Shown here: positions 11,110-22,489 of the stretch, in pieces
Layout of the letters: each line of letters begins with the position of its first letter
Numbering within the stretch: position 1 is the stretch's first letter
Assembly: GCF_030272615.1 (NCBI RefSeq)
Contig: NC_081415.1
Coordinates: 186,375,994-186,435,993, forward strand
Reading direction: 5' to 3'
DNA length: 60,000 nt
DNA from: Cryptomeria japonica
Taxonomy: Eukaryota; Streptophyta; Pinopsida; Cupressales; Cupressaceae
Notes under the pieces: generated by a model
Database searches by the model: none
Told to the model about the DNA's origin: nothing
What the model saw: only the letters and a program-made list of their open reading frames with translations
Translations under genes and position numbers: made by a program

Positions 11110-11610
11110 TAGATATTCCAGCCCAGATTTATCTTCTGTGGATTGTGAATGCAGACAAATAGGTTTTGAAATAAGTTGATGTTGCTTACCAATTGGTCCT
11201 TTTCCTTTATATCCCATCTTTTGCATGATTTCATATCCTTTGCCATATTATTTTATGGGAATATTAACTTCTGTTGCTTTTGCTATAGTTTTATCCTCAT
11301 CTTTGTATAACCAAGCAAGAATGTCTTTGTCTTCATTTTCCTTTTCAAGGGTTCTAGCACTAACAAAGGTTCCTTTAAACATATGTTTTGATTTGCTTGA
11401 TGTTTGTGACTGAATATCTGCAGGTTTTCTATATGACTTAGGGGAGAGTGGAAAATTATTCAAAGAATACTTGCCCATTCCTTCATCATTTAACTTGAGC
11501 TTTTCTTCAAAAGTTTCCCATAACTTTGCTTGAACTTCTTTGGTAGGATATACTGATTCCCTATTATGTGGAACTCTTGTATCTTGTGCGGGTTTCAAAT
11601 TATTGCAATA
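11110..11610 (-). pseudogene. Element A post-protease segment with G-patch
   Basis: The minus strand encodes a 116-residue open stretch (11248-11598) ending in an acidic DILAWLYKDEDK. After one stop, YGKGYEIMQKMGYKGKGPIG reads as a G-patch. G-patch motifs are short glycine-rich RNA-binding or helicase-activating sequences, and in betaretroviruses one lies at the C-terminus of protease. Element B has the equivalent (YGKGLLIMQRMGYDG) at the same place, so it belongs to the family. Confidence 0.7.
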
Positions 11611-12201
11611 TTAGCTGGAGTCTACAATTATAGTGATCTCTTTTCCTTCATGAGGAAATTTTACACATTGATGATAGGTAGAAGGAACCGCTTGCATCTT
11701 GTGAATCCATGGTCTTCCTAGAAGAATGTTGTAGGAGAGGTTTAAATCTAAGACTTGACACAATGTATCCTTTTCCACAGGTCCTATCCTTATTGGTAGC
11801 ACCACAGTTCCTTTAGAAGAACGTTCTACTTCATCATAAGCTTTGATAGTTATTTTCTTTTTCGAGTCTACTACATTTTCTGAATATGCCAAAGCTTTTA
11901 TCAAACTTAATGCACAAATGTTTAAGCCAGCTCCTCCATCTATGAGCACACATTTGACACGAGTTTTGTTTATGGAAACTTCAACATGTAAGGGAGCATT
12001 ATGAGGATGTTGTAAGGATGGATCATCATTCTCAGAGAATGATAAGCAATGAGGAGTTATGAGGTATCATACCATATTTTGGAATTGATCTACATCCAAA
12101 TCCTTTGAAACTGTTGTTTCCACTAAAGCTTTCTCCAAAATTTCCTTATGCATAGGTGAAATCTTGAGAAGTTCCAGAATTGATATTTGAGCTGGTATTC
12201 A
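11611..12201 (-). pseudogene. Element A aspartic protease
   Basis: The minus strand encodes the retroviral-type aspartic protease that cuts the polyprotein. The active-site region reads VLIDGGAGLNIC, with Gly where many families have Ser or Thr; this form is usual in Tat-type elements. VVLPIRIGPV, YNILLGRPWIHKMQAVPSTYHQC and a short tail follow. Open from 11611 to 11949; the upstream part to 12201 contains stops. Element B has the same order with LIDNGGGLNIC. Confidence 0.85.
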
Positions 12202-13972
12202 CTATAATTGCTCTACTAGATTGTATTGTTTTGGATTCGGTGGTGCATCTTTTGCTACCCCTGGGAAGGTAACCTTTGCTTTGCTTCTTGTGATAACATT
12301 AATTGGTTCCGAAGATGAGTTTTTGTTAACTATGATTACATTCACCACATCATCACATGTGTAAGTGTAATTCACTTTTTTTTTTCCTTTGTCATCTTTT
12401 AATTGGGATTTTTTGCCTTTGTCATAATTTGGGAGTGGAGTTTTTAAAGCCAAGTGTGATTCATTTGTTTTATGGCTATCCACTGTGATTGTTCCATTAT
12501 CGATTAGATCTTGGATAAGGTGTTTCAATCTCTGACAATCATTTTTTGGTGTCGTTTATTCCAATGATAGTTGCAAAAATGATTGTCATTCCACCAATTA
12601 GGCTTGACTGGTGGTTCATAATTTCTTGCTTCTGGTAGAACAATTAATTTGTTGGCAAGCAAAGTTTTTAGAGTGGATTCCAAAGATTCTCCAATGTTTG
12701 TGAATTTCCTTCGAGGATTGGAGAAAAACTTAGCTTTATTGTTTTCTGGATTGTTATTGCTTGGGTTTTGACTTGATAGATTGAAAATTGGTTGTTGTTG
12801 TTTTGTATTATTATTATCGTCATTCCCTTCATTGCTGACATTCCTATTCTTTAACCAGAACTTGGGTTTGTCATTGCTGTTATTGTTGTTGTTGTTGTAA
12901 AGTTTTACTTCTCCTTTCTTAATCATTGCGTTCTCTATTTTTAGACCATTTTCTATCATTTTGGCAAAAGAGGGAGGACATTGCAATCTTAGTCGATAAC
13001 TCATTTCGCTAATAAGATTATCAATGAATATGTCCATTTTTTCTTGATCAGGTACATCTCAGGGATACCTATTAAACATGTGTTTCCATCATTGTAAGAA
13101 AACCATAAAGGATTCACCATTCTTTTGTTTAACATTGCAAAGATCTAGCATTGTTATTTCATTCCTTATATTGTAGGAATATTGTGAAATAAACCTATTC
13201 ACAAGTTCTTCAAAGGATTTGATTCCGGATGGTAATCTTGAAAACCACTCCATTGATTGTCCATTTAAACTCCTAGGAAAAAGATGCATAAGGTAAGTTT
13301 CATCATGAGCAAATTCCATGCTCATAGTACAAAACTCCCTAATGTGATCTTGAGGATCAGATTTTCCATCGTATTTGTCATATTTAGGAATCTCGCAGTA
13401 TTGCAGAAATGGTATCATATTCAGATTTTTATCAAAAGGATATGGGCATATATATTGCAATGAATACTTCTTGGAGCTTGTCCCACTTTGCATGTCTTGT
13501 ATTTGTTGTTGTAGGGTTTGTATTTGTTGAGTAAGGTTTGAAAATGGATTATCCACATAGTCTCTCCTTGTTTCATCATGAGTCTTTTTGTCACTACGCT
13601 CTTTTCTTTTATCATCCCTTTCTTTCCTTGTTTCTTCATTGCTTTCTTTGTTCACATCTTTTCTATTCTGCTCATCTGTGTTTTGGGTGTTACTTGTTTC
13701 CGTGTCTTGTTTTAAGCTTTCTATGTTAAAGTCTTGTGGTAGTTTAGCTCCAGATTTTGCCAACATCAAAAGATATTTCTCTTTTTATTTTGCCAACAAT
13801 TTTTCCATTAGCCTATCAAATTTGAATCTTGCTCTAGGTCTCTAATGGTGTTATTGACTGCTTCTTCATCAACAACAGTAACTCCAAAAGTGTGGAATAT
13901 AGGAGTATCTTCCTCCTCCATTTGTTGTTGTTTTCTAAGTTCTTCATGTTGGGCTCTAGTCCAAACTGGCAT
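12202..13972 (-). pseudogene. Element A gag
   Basis: Gag forms the particle that packages element RNA. The likely start is the ATG at 13972, giving MPVWTRAQHEELRKQQQ, with a stop and frame change soon after. The capsid part (13089-13769) has a charged K/R/E-rich stretch, then YICPYPFDK, IPKYDKYDGKSDPQDHI, FPRSLNGQSMEWFSRLPSG and LVNRFISQY, matching retrotransposon gag (PF03732). A second open stretch (12525-13037) has an Asn-rich run and ends in a CNYHWNKRH knuckle-like motif before LIQDLIDNGTI. The third (12202-12528) ends ITRSKAKVTF. Breaks fall at about 13840, 13060 and 12530. Confidence 0.88.
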
Positions 13973-14072
13973 GTGATTGTTTCAAAGTTGTCAAAAGTTC
14001 CCAAGAACAAGGTCAATAGGTGATTATTGGTTTAGGAAGATATGCTTTATTGATCTTACCACTATTTTTTGT

Positions 14073-14285
14073 TCATTGGGATAAAGCATCTCTTTGTTGA
14101 AAAGCACGTCTTTGTAGAGTTTCACCGTCAAATTCTGTACTACAGCCATGTAAATAGTGACGAAAACGATGTAGGAATGTCCTATGTTTTAGCAAGATCT
14201 TGCAATTAATATACAAGAATCTTATTCTCTTCTGGGTAGCTTTGTAACTAGGTTTTCTTTTCTTAAGGTGACACTTAAAAGTCAT
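14073..14285 (-). CDS. Element A small ORF upstream of gag
   Basis: A 70-codon open stretch on the minus strand that aligns with the larger upstream ORF of element B (43243-43788). Matching blocks are KRIRFLYIN, HRTFLHRFRHYLHG, TEFDGETLQRRAFQQR and ALS (B: NRTFLHHMHIYLQG, NEFDQESLNRRAFMQY, ALS). After its stop the alignment continues for about ten codons (GKIN). Shared protein sequence in copies that are clearly diverged in DNA suggests it was once selected. Basic, no membrane segment, no domain I recognise. Tat/Ogre elements are known to carry an ORF upstream of gag-pol; whether this is the same is not shown. Confidence 0.55.
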   Translation of the reverse strand: MTFKCHLKKRKPSYKATQKRIRFLYINCKILLKHRTFLHRFRHYLHGCSTEFDGETLQRRAFQQRDALSQ

Positions 14286-15479
14286 ATAAGCATTTGATAG
14301 TTTACAAGTTTGATTGATTCCAATGTTGGTGCAATTTTGGTTTTGATATAACCTAAGTTCAAAATAGGAAAGATATATCCAAGATTAGGAACCTAGTATA
14401 GATTGATCAAGCTTCCTGATAGAGGATTTGATTATCCTGATGAGAGACTTGACAAGGATGTTGATTTTTGCACTTAAGATGTTTGAATCAATAGCTAGTT
14501 GAATGTTGATGTTTATAGAACTTTTTGGGAATAACTTGTAGGATTAGCAACCTGGTTTGTTTGAGCTATTTTGAAAATACATGATCGTTTAGAGACATAA
14601 CCTACTTCAAGAATTATTTTGATATTTTGATGTTTTGATACTTTGATTTTGAGTTGGTGTTTCAAGTGTTGGAATGCTTTTTGTCTTATCCTTTTGATCA
14701 CACTTTTCAGAAATTTGTTGATTTTTGATCTCTTGTAGATGATAATTTTCTTCAATTTTTGACCATTTGGAACATGTTACAGACATAGAAGACACAATGT
14801 TTAATAAACAAAATGCACAAAAAAGTACAAATCCCTATGGCAAGTTGAGATAATAGTTGTTGAATCTCACATGTAGTTTCCCCTGAGGCTACACTATTCA
14901 AAGCGGATATTTAGATGCTTGACCCCACTGGCTCCACCCTCGACACTCACTTCTTCGGGGCAGCCAAGCACTAGTTTCCATGAAATCTCCTCATGGTAAA
15001 CTTTATATCTCTACTAGGAATCGTATGTGTGTGAGCCGCTTCAGAGGTCTGACCTCCTGTGCCAACATCTAGAAGGTTTTTGGCAACTAGTACAAGTAGT
15101 TTTTAGTAAAGGCTTCTGGTCATGTGGCCATACATGTGACACTTTTAGCTCTATAAATACAGAAGGTTCCCAACTTATAGAGGTTACGCTCCATAGGATT
15201 TATGGGGAAACACAGTGTCGGTATGAACTTATCAGCACATGTTTGAACTTTCGTCACAAACACGATTTATTTATAGTGGATTGGAAGGACTCGGTATTAG
15301 CCTGTTTCCACTTTAGGTCATTCCCTTCTCACTGACCCCCTCAAGGCAGCTCTGGAAGGCAGGCCCTCTAAAGGATTAATTGCTTGAAAGTAAAGAAAGC
15401 ATAAAAGAGTGGGTTTGGCTTTTTGGTCACCCAATTAAGGGGAGAGCATATACCTACCACTTTCGAGACACAGACTACA
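14286..15479 (-). other. Element A leader, non-coding
   Basis: Leader between gag and the repeat blocks. No convincing ORF. The part around 15280-15560 aligns on the minus strand with element B 42340-42600 (GGAGCAACATCTCCAAATAG, AGAGGCCTGC, GGGAATGACCT). An ORF on the plus strand at 15027-15335 has no matching features and is not called. Confidence 0.55.
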
Positions 15480-15930
15480 AGTGTTCTTTTTAACTTCTCA
15501 TAGCAATGTGATCTATCCTCTATTTGGAGATGTTGCTCCAACAAGCATGGTGTTTATTTTAGCCCCACATAGCAAATGATTTTCTAAACTAGGAATTAGA
15601 AATCCTGGTCAACAAAATGAAAATCGTTACAAAAATTAACTTTCTTCGTAAAAATGGACAAGTTGATAGTTCTTTTTAACTTGCAAAATATAAAATTGAT
15701 TGTGCTTTTTACCTTTGCAAGAAAATAAAAGATTGTTTGTTCTTTTTAGAGCCCAAAGTTTGAGGTGTGAATCCTAACTTTTGCAAGAAAGTAAATGTTT
15801 GATTTGTTGTTCTTTTTACCTTGCAAATGTGATTATTTTTAGAGCCCAAAAACAAGTGAGGTACTTTTTAGAACACCAAATTGAAAAATGAAATTCTTTT
15901 TACCCAAAAGGAAATATGAGTTCTTTTTAA
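15480..15930 (-). repeat. GTTAAAAAGAAC-type leader motif cluster, element A
   Basis: About nine copies of a short word read on the minus strand as G-G/T-T-A/C-TAAAAAGAAC, at roughly 15485, 15668, 15706, 15740, 15808, 15866, 15895 and 15910, spaced 15-70 bp apart. They are often next to TTGCAAG or GGGCTC. Element B has the same word twice in its leader (about 42329 and 42390), next to the conserved GGAGCAACATCTCC. It is therefore a family leader feature and not chance A-richness. Confidence 0.65.
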
Positions 15931-16084
15931 CCAACTTTGAAAAAGCTAGAAAAGAAATCACTAAATCCTAACTTAACTCCTCCAAATCTGCAAGAAATTG
16001 TTATTAACCTGCAAAAATAATAAAAAGTTAGTGAAAAACCTTATGGGCTTCACAAGCCTAATTTGAATTCATGGTTACAAACTT

Positions 16085-16395
16085 TTCTGTCAAATGTGCC
16101 AACCTACGATGCAAAAGCGCTAACCTGCATTACAAAAGCGCTAACCTATGATGCGAAAGCATTATTTTTTAGACAAAAGCGCTACCCTACATAACATATG
16201 CACTAACCTATGATGCAAAAGCGCTGATTTTTAGACAAAAGCGCTAACCTCCATGACATATGCACTAACCTATAATGCAAAAGCACTGATTTTTAGACAA
16301 AAGCGCTAACCTATATGACATATGCGCTAACCTATGATGCAAAAGTGCTAACCTATTATGCAAAAGCGCTAACCTATGATGCAAAAGCACTATCA
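16085..16395 (-). repeat. TTAGCGC-type leader minisatellite, copy 2 (element A)
   Basis: About fifteen units read on the minus strand as GGTTAGCGCATATG and GGTTAGCGCTTTTGC, spaced about 18-22 bp and alternating between the two forms. The array begins about 85 bp after the PBS of element A, in the same place and direction as in element B. The array is not inverted-repeat or CRISPR-like; units diverge gradually. Confidence 0.88.
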
Positions 16396-16478
16396 AAATT
16401 CACACATGCGTGAATCTACATTATAAAATATGTTAATTTTTATTTTTGCGAGATTTTTAAAGATATATGTGAGGTCCA

Positions 16479-16496
16479 GCCCCACGGTGGGCGCCA
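16479..16496 (-). promoter_or_regulatory. Primer-binding site of element A
   Basis: Minus strand TGGCGCCCACCGTGGGGC lies four bases after a sequence ending in CACACA, the usual LTR-end layout. The form is common among plant Ty3/gypsy elements. I cannot assign the tRNA with confidence. It differs from the PBS of element B. Confidence 0.75.
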
Positions 16497-16499
16497 AAA

Positions 16500-17036
16500 T
16501 GTGTGAGCTTGAATTTCATCCTTAGAATATTACCTGTAATAAGTTAGTTTCACAAAATACAATGGAAACGCATACAGGAAATCCAAAATCCACCAATGAA
16601 ACTGCATGAAATAAATATTAAAATAAAACACTATTTTACCTTCATGACTTATGTCTCATTGTGTCCTAACTCCATTGTTCTTGGTTGCAGATGGCTTGGG
16701 ATGGTTGGAGAAAATTTAGGCATGAGAGGACAAGTGGACTCAAGTCCTTCCTAAGATGTAGGGGGTGTTGGAGAAAATATAGAAGATGATTATGAAATAT
16801 GTGCCATCTTGGAAGCCAACAATGCATTATCTAAGAGCACACCATCTGCAACCAGGAACAGTGGAGTTAGGACACAATGAGACATAATTCATGAATGTAA
16901 AATAGTGTTTTATTTTAATATTTATTTCATGCAGTTTTATTGGTGGATTTTGGATTTTCTATATGCATTTCCATTGTATTTTGTGAAACTAACTTATTAT
17001 AGGTAATATTCTAAGGATGAAATTCAAGCTCACACA
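16500..17036. repeat. 195-bp inverted repeat around a 147-bp spacer (LTR end of element A)
   Basis: Arm 1 (16500-16694) and arm 2 (16842-17036) are reverse complements with about nine mismatches, mostly transitions, so roughly 95% identical. Outer ends are TGTGTGAGCTTG and CAAGCTCACACA. Arm 1 abuts the PBS of A and should be the end of its 5' LTR. Arm 2 abuts chromovirus coding sequence at 17037. Either the LTR of A really has long inverted ends and is 537 bp, or two LTR ends were joined head to head. The spacer has a purine-rich TAGGGGGTGTTGGAGAAAAT that looks like a PPT followed by an LTR start. Confidence 0.85.
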
Positions 17037-17351
17037 CAAGATCTTGAGGAAGTTCAGTTTTGGAAATGCATATGAAGTGGAGCTACCGAATAGTTTGAGT
17101 ATTTCACCTATATTCAAAATTGCAGATCTACATCATTATCATGAATTAGAATTTAGTGAAGACAATAATGCAGACTTAGAGAAACAGTTGCTCCGGAAGG
17201 AACCAAATCGGATTGAAGATGTTTTGGACAACATGATTGGGTGTAGGAAAAGTATCTTGTGAAGTGGAAGGACAAACCAATTGAAGATTCATCTTGGATT
17301 TCTCAAGAAGAGATGGACGACATTGGTTTCTCTCTAACCCTAGAAAAGTGA
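17037..17351 (+). pseudogene. Chromovirus integrase C-terminus with chromodomain
   Basis: The plus strand encodes KILRKFSFGNAYEVELP, SISPIFKIADLHHYHE, then after a spacer IEDVLDNM, and after a one-base frame change LVKWKDKPIEDSSWISQEEMD. The first block is the integrase tail of Ty3/gypsy elements. The last is a chromodomain, which directs integration to marked chromatin and defines chromoviruses. It is a fragment whose 5' part is cut off by the inverted repeat at 17036. It is unrelated to the Tat elements A and B, which have no chromodomain. Confidence 0.85.
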
Positions 17352-18784
17352 GTGACTCACATTTTCAACAATCCTGGTGTCTGATGCAGGAGCATCCCCA
17401 GTTCTTGGCAATCTTGCATCAACCAACAACATTTCTTTCCGTTTGTTTTCCATTTTGCAGTTTCAGCAATTCATTCTACATTTTCTTGCATTTTCTCATT
17501 GGATCTTGTGGAGCTGGATTATTCTTTTGAATATGATCATCTTCCTTATTCCTAAACCGTGGGACATTTGGATGATTTTTTGATAAATTATCGCTTCTGG
17601 ATTCCAAGACAGTTTTCTGGCTTAGAACATCATAACCACTTGGATCTATTTTTTATTGGTGAATCTTGCAGATCCTTTCCATAGATTGTAGAGCTTCAGT
17701 TTGTTGATTCCAATGTTACTTGGAGTGTGGCTGACCATCCCTCTATTTCATACTTCATCCTTTAGATTTTTCAATGGAATCTCTTTGGCTGAGGATGACC
17801 TGGTGGTTTTACATGTTTGATCTTGTTCTTCGGCATTTGATCCCTCTTGGGCCGATTGGATCCCTCTAGACCATATAAATCAATGTAATTTAACATCATA
17901 AATTATTTAGGAAGAACATAGAAGATATATCCTAAGATTTAGAGGTCTAGAACTATTCGATTTTGTAATTGAGCATGTATGTAGCAGGCCAGTGAGTCGA
18001 ATCTTGTATCCCAGATATTACCAGTTATCTATAATCAGTTTTCATGATCCAATTCATTCAGTTCTGCATTGGCTCCATCATATCCTCTTGTTTTTGTTGT
18101 GTTTACTCTTGCTGCCTGGTCTAGATTGATCTCTTTGAGGTCCATGCTAACTGGTGACTACACCACATTTTATTTTAGACTTATATTTCCTCATCATCAT
18201 TGTTGTAGGGTTAATTTCAACTTGGGTTTTTACTAAGGCAAGACCCTATACAACCTTAACACCATTTTTATCCTCTTTTGTGCAAATCTAGGCTTGGAAA
18301 CAAGTTTTAGGGTTCAGTCAAAGTACACAAGAGCATAGTGTAATTAGAGATAGGACTAGTGAGACCCAATTCACAAAAAAAGAGGACTAGGGTGCCTAGC
18401 ATCATAGTTTAAGTATTTTGACCTAAAATTTGACCAAACATAAGATTGGAGGCTCTCAAGTTCAGTTTGACCCCTATTCTAAACTTGAACACTTGTCAAG
18501 AATATGTCGCTCAACCCCATCGTCGAGCCATTTTGAGATCAAAATTATGTGATAGATTCCCCTTTTCAGATTTGGGTTTGTTCTCTAATTATTAGTTCTA
18601 TGTTTGTTCGTGTATGATTCTTATTGTCAATTTTGTACTATTAGCCTATTTTTTGCATCTATTTTATCCAATCAATTCAAATTAATAAGAGGACAATGAA
18701 AACCATAAGTCCCTATCTCTCCCAAGGTTCTATAGTTGGTCCTATTGGTTATTCTCTAATGTAATTGGTGGTATTAGGTTTGAG
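17352..18784 (+). other. Gene-free stretch, probable chromovirus 3' end and LTR remnants
   Basis: No ORF of interest. It follows the chromodomain directly, so part of it should be the 3' untranslated region and LTR of that element. CCATATAAATC at about 17872 could be a TATA box. No clear PPT, LTR boundary or PBS could be set by eye. Confidence 0.4.
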
Positions 18785-20925
18785 AATAACCCCATTTGAT
18801 AAAACATTCTTGTCATAAGAGTAAAGAAGAGAGACCATGGAGAGCCCCCTGAATATAGGATCTATACTAATGGAAGATGCTCAAAACTAGATGTAGAAGA
18901 AGGTCCATGATTTCCAAACAATATTCCTTCCCTTAAGAAGAAAAAAAAGGTGTATGGATGATGTCTTCCCATTCCTAAAAAGAGTATGTACAAAGAAAGA
19001 TTTACATAGTCTAAAAAAAATGAAATTAATGCAATCTAAAGATCTCAATGGTCCATTTATAACATTGGAACACAAATAAGTTTAGCTACAATCTTCAAAG
19101 GATAGTTAAATACTTGGATTTTGTTCTTTCTTTTTATTTGAAATTAAGATTTTGAAGTGTGAGTATGTGATCTAGGGTTAACTATAACAAAATGAATGAT
19201 TTCAATATAAATAGAAAATAAATGAAAAAATAACAAACACAGTAAGCCAAATTCCAAACAGAGGTACAAAAAGGAATTTGGATTTGAAAGCTAGATTGGA
19301 AAGTGTCATACACACGTGTTGGGTGTCCTAGTCTAAAGGTGTCCAAAATTGACAAAGATGGGCAAGAACACAATTAGGATATTCTAAAATGGTGTCTCCT
19401 AGTAAAATTGACAAAGGGAGCAATATTGCCAAATGTTTTTTTATGTGGGAGAGAGCTTTAATGAAATTATTCTTCCTCTTTTTAAAAAGGGTAAGGATTT
19501 ACCAACTTAGAAGGTCTAGGTGCATCTTCCAAACTTGAGCTTCCCTGATAGGAGTGTTCTAATAGGAAATTATAGGAAATGTAAGGCTCCAGTGATTTTC
19601 TGAATTACTCATTTTTTCAAAATTCTAGTGCACTATATAGACATCCTTATGACTCCAAAAACTATGGACAATTTACCATAGAACAAAGATTTCAACGTCA
19701 TTATAGCATAAATTCAAAATTATCTTTTCCCATAACTAATGGGAGGTTTTGTATACTCTAAAATCACAAGACTATGCAATTCCCAATACTACACAAAACT
19801 ATTATGTAAAATTCCCCCTTTCCTTCTTATAGTCCCTTGCACCTTATCATGAGTTTATGCTTGTTATGTTGTGTTTATGCCTAGTGTTTTAATTTTCTCA
19901 CTAAGTGCTAAATGACTTTCCCCCCTTTTTATACTCATTCTTCTAGATACCACATTTGGGTGCATATGCCTATTGCAGTGCTCTACATGTGTGCATTTGT
20001 GTGTGTTGATAGGCTACTAAAGGAAACACCACTATATTTTTATTTCTTGTGTTGGGGAAAGCTTCTTATTTACTAATTCCATCTCTAGACCACATGTTTA
20101 TGATGTATTATTTATACTCATTTTCTAAATTTATATGATTATATGCTTACATGCTTAGATTTTATACAATTTTCATGTATTATGCTCCCCTTCTAATAAT
20201 TATTTGCATCCTATGGATGCCACCAATTTTTTAGGAGAGGCATATATCATGTCACCACTATTTTTTATATTAAGATATGAAGATGATTTCATGTTCCTAT
20301 AGTTATTCATCTTGTACAATAAATATGTAAAAAGTTTGCATACACACAATAATATCCTCATATGGTCTAATACTTTATATGGACCCTATGGATTATTCTT
20401 TGAGGGTATAATAATTTACTTTACATGCATTATTGTAATTTTTATATAAGTGGAGATATAAGTTCATTGTAGGATTCAAATACCCCTCAAAATAAGGAAA
20501 AAATATAATGACAAATTCACACATCCATACCCGATCTCCCATTTAGTTTTGTGCCTATTTTAAAGGAGTTTTTAATATGTAGACATTGACAAATTACATT
20601 ATTTTGATTAAATGTTTTTCCCTCGCACCATGCTACTATCCTACCATATTACACATATTTGTAAGTACCTAACACCTATCCCATTTTCTATTTTCATATA
20701 CGGTGAAAGATCAAATCTCTATTATATGTTTATATAAGTGAATTTTTTAAGTATCATATTTGATCTAAATAAGTGTTGTCCCAAACCCTCATATTTAATA
20801 GGCATAGTGGTCTTACATTTACAGGAATTCAATGCATTCATTCTAGTCATTGAATAATAAATTCCAAGCAACTAGATTGTATGACAATGTAACCATGCTA
20901 TTCATTAATACTATCAATTCTCCTA
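18785..20925 (+). repeat. Dispersed repeat H, copy 1
   Basis: About 2.1 kb that aligns in direct orientation with 34003-37290. Shared words include AAGAGAGACCATGGAGA or AAGAGAAACCATGGAGA, GTGATCTAGGGTTAACTATA, CAAAGGGAGCAATATTGC, GAGTTTATGCTTGTTATGTT, CTTGTACAATAAATATG and CTACCATATTACACATATTT. Compared with copy 2 it lacks the 5S-derived array and about 120 bp near its right end. No ORF, PBS or PPT is seen, so its class is unknown. Element D is inserted about 35 bp past its right end. Confidence 0.75.
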
Positions 20926-20995
20926 TAATAAGCTCACAATGTTTTCTTACATCTCTATTCTATTAGATACTCAGTTAATCCCAAAGACACTAAGA

Positions 20996-21016
20996 GGGGG
21001 GGGGGGGGGGGGGGGG
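20996..21016 (+). repeat. G21 homopolymer in LTR of element D
   Basis: Twenty-one consecutive G. The matching site in the 5' LTR has GAGAGGGGGG and in element C a C-run of eight or so on the other strand. The position is thus an expansion-prone homopolymer conserved in the family, close to the LTR end. Confidence 0.9.
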
Positions 21017-21232
21017 TGAATCAGTGTTTGACCAGTAGATGAATGATTTAAACTTATTTGCAATACTATAACATGAATTAATGTACCGATAAATAAATAA
21101 TAATGTAGTAAAGAGAAATAAGAGAAACAACATCAATGCACACCATAACACAAGATATTTTGGCGAGGAAACTTAGTAAGGGAAAAACCTCGGTGGGATT
21201 TGTGACCCATAATATTTACTCACTAGCCATAT

Positions 21233-21650
21233 TGTAGGATTTTGCCAAGATCAAGGGCACAATGAAAAGCATAAAAAGAGAGACAATAGAATGATAAGAA
21301 CAAACTGTATTCTCATCAATATGCAAATGATCAACTGGATTAACCAATACAATGAATATAGGCCTGCTTATATAGGCAAGGCCATATGGATGTATGAGCA
21401 CACAATTATGACATGTGGCTCAATGAGAAACAAGGGTAGGTGATAAATACTAGGGGTAGGTAGGAGAAATAATATAATATTCCACAAGAGGTGGATGACC
21501 CACCGAATGTGGAATTTCTCCTACAAGCTCTATCCCTATGTGCACACTTCCCTAAGTGTCTCAAATCCAAACTACGAAGAGATGCATTATCCTAAGTTAA
21601 CTTAAGTAAAGTGGAATATAATCCAAAATGAATATTTATTTACATCAACA
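21233..21650 (-). mobile_element. Solo LTR inside the 3' LTR of element D
   Basis: A 418-bp block that the other LTR of D lacks. Minus-strand ends are TGTTGATGTAAATAAAT and GGCAAAATCCTACA. The flanking direct repeat is CATAT (21228-21232) and CATAC (21651-21655), one base changed. A CTATATAAG TATA box lies on the minus strand at 21367-21375. No PBS, PPT or ORF, so it is a solo LTR. It is younger than the insertion of D, because only one LTR of D has it. Confidence 0.88.
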
Positions 21651-22279
21651 CATACGAATAAATATTTCTTAGTACAATAGGGGCCTGCACATGCAGGAAG
21701 GCCAACAGCCTAGAGTTCATTGCTCAAAAACAAAACTGGAGTCCCACTGACTACAAAATTGGATGGTTAAATCCAATACAATGTACTGCTTCAAAATAGC
21801 ATCTGCAATGCTAGATCCAATACCGGTTTAAGCTCTATCTGATACCTCTGCCAAAACCTTGTCACAGAATAGTCTTCACTCTCAAAATAAATACATCAAA
21901 GTGCATAAACAACTATCTGGTATCATATCTCTATCCTATCACTTTCACCTTTTATCATCATTACCTCAATTAACACACATACAAAATGACCTAGAAGATC
22001 TCATACATATGTGAGTCTTTACAATACATCATGTTGTCTATACAAATATAATTTATATTACAATACATTTCTCATAAACAAAACTATATCCATGTTGGCC
22101 TAGAATGCGGGTATGATTTGTTGCCGGTGTAAACTGGATGCTGGTGTGAATGATATTTGTTGTAGCTACTGGTGTTGATATGCAAAGTCAATTGTCGGTA
22201 TAACCATGTAGTACTTGTAGAACCCTGTTGCCATCAATGACAACATCAACCATTCTCATCTGAGTGTATAATGCCAACA

Positions 22280-22298
22280 ATCTCCCCCTTTGGCATTG
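22280..22298 (-). promoter_or_regulatory. Polypurine tract of element D
   Basis: Minus strand GCCAAAGGGGGAGAT immediately precedes the TGTTGGCATT start of the 3' LTR, the expected place for plus-strand priming. A second, similar CAAAGGGGGGGTG lies about 145 bp further inside (around 22424-22440), as in element C. Confidence 0.85.
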
Positions 22299-22489
22299 AT
22301 GGCAACACTCATGAGAAAAACCAAAAACCAAAACTGCCAAAACTGAAAGTTCTCCCCCTAAGCAAATGATCTCGTTCTATTCTCTATACCATGCCTTACA
22401 CTGTACATTTTTCTCATTATCACCCCCCCTTTGACATCAATGACAAAGGATGTCAAAAGTATCCAAATTTCAAAAATATACTTAGAATC

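Larger units (their letters stand above)
20961..22279 (-). repeat. 3' LTR of element D
   Basis: It matches 27208-28091 over its length except for a 418-bp solo LTR plus target duplication at about 21228-21655. Its outer end begins TATTAG where the other LTR has TGTTAG, so one terminal base has mutated. A run of 21 G at 20996-21016 replaces the 6-G run of the other LTR. Confidence 0.9.

Noticed and set aside
13538-13845. Ser/Leu-rich plus-strand ORFs
   Set aside because: Antisense shadows of the K/R/E-rich part of A gag.
15027-15335. 102-residue ORF on the plus strand in the leader of A
   Set aside because: Antisense to a conserved leader block, with no equivalent in B.
16085-16395. CRISPR-like regularly spaced repeat
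   Set aside because: Units are short and diverged, the spacing carries no unique spacers, and the context is a plant retroelement leader.
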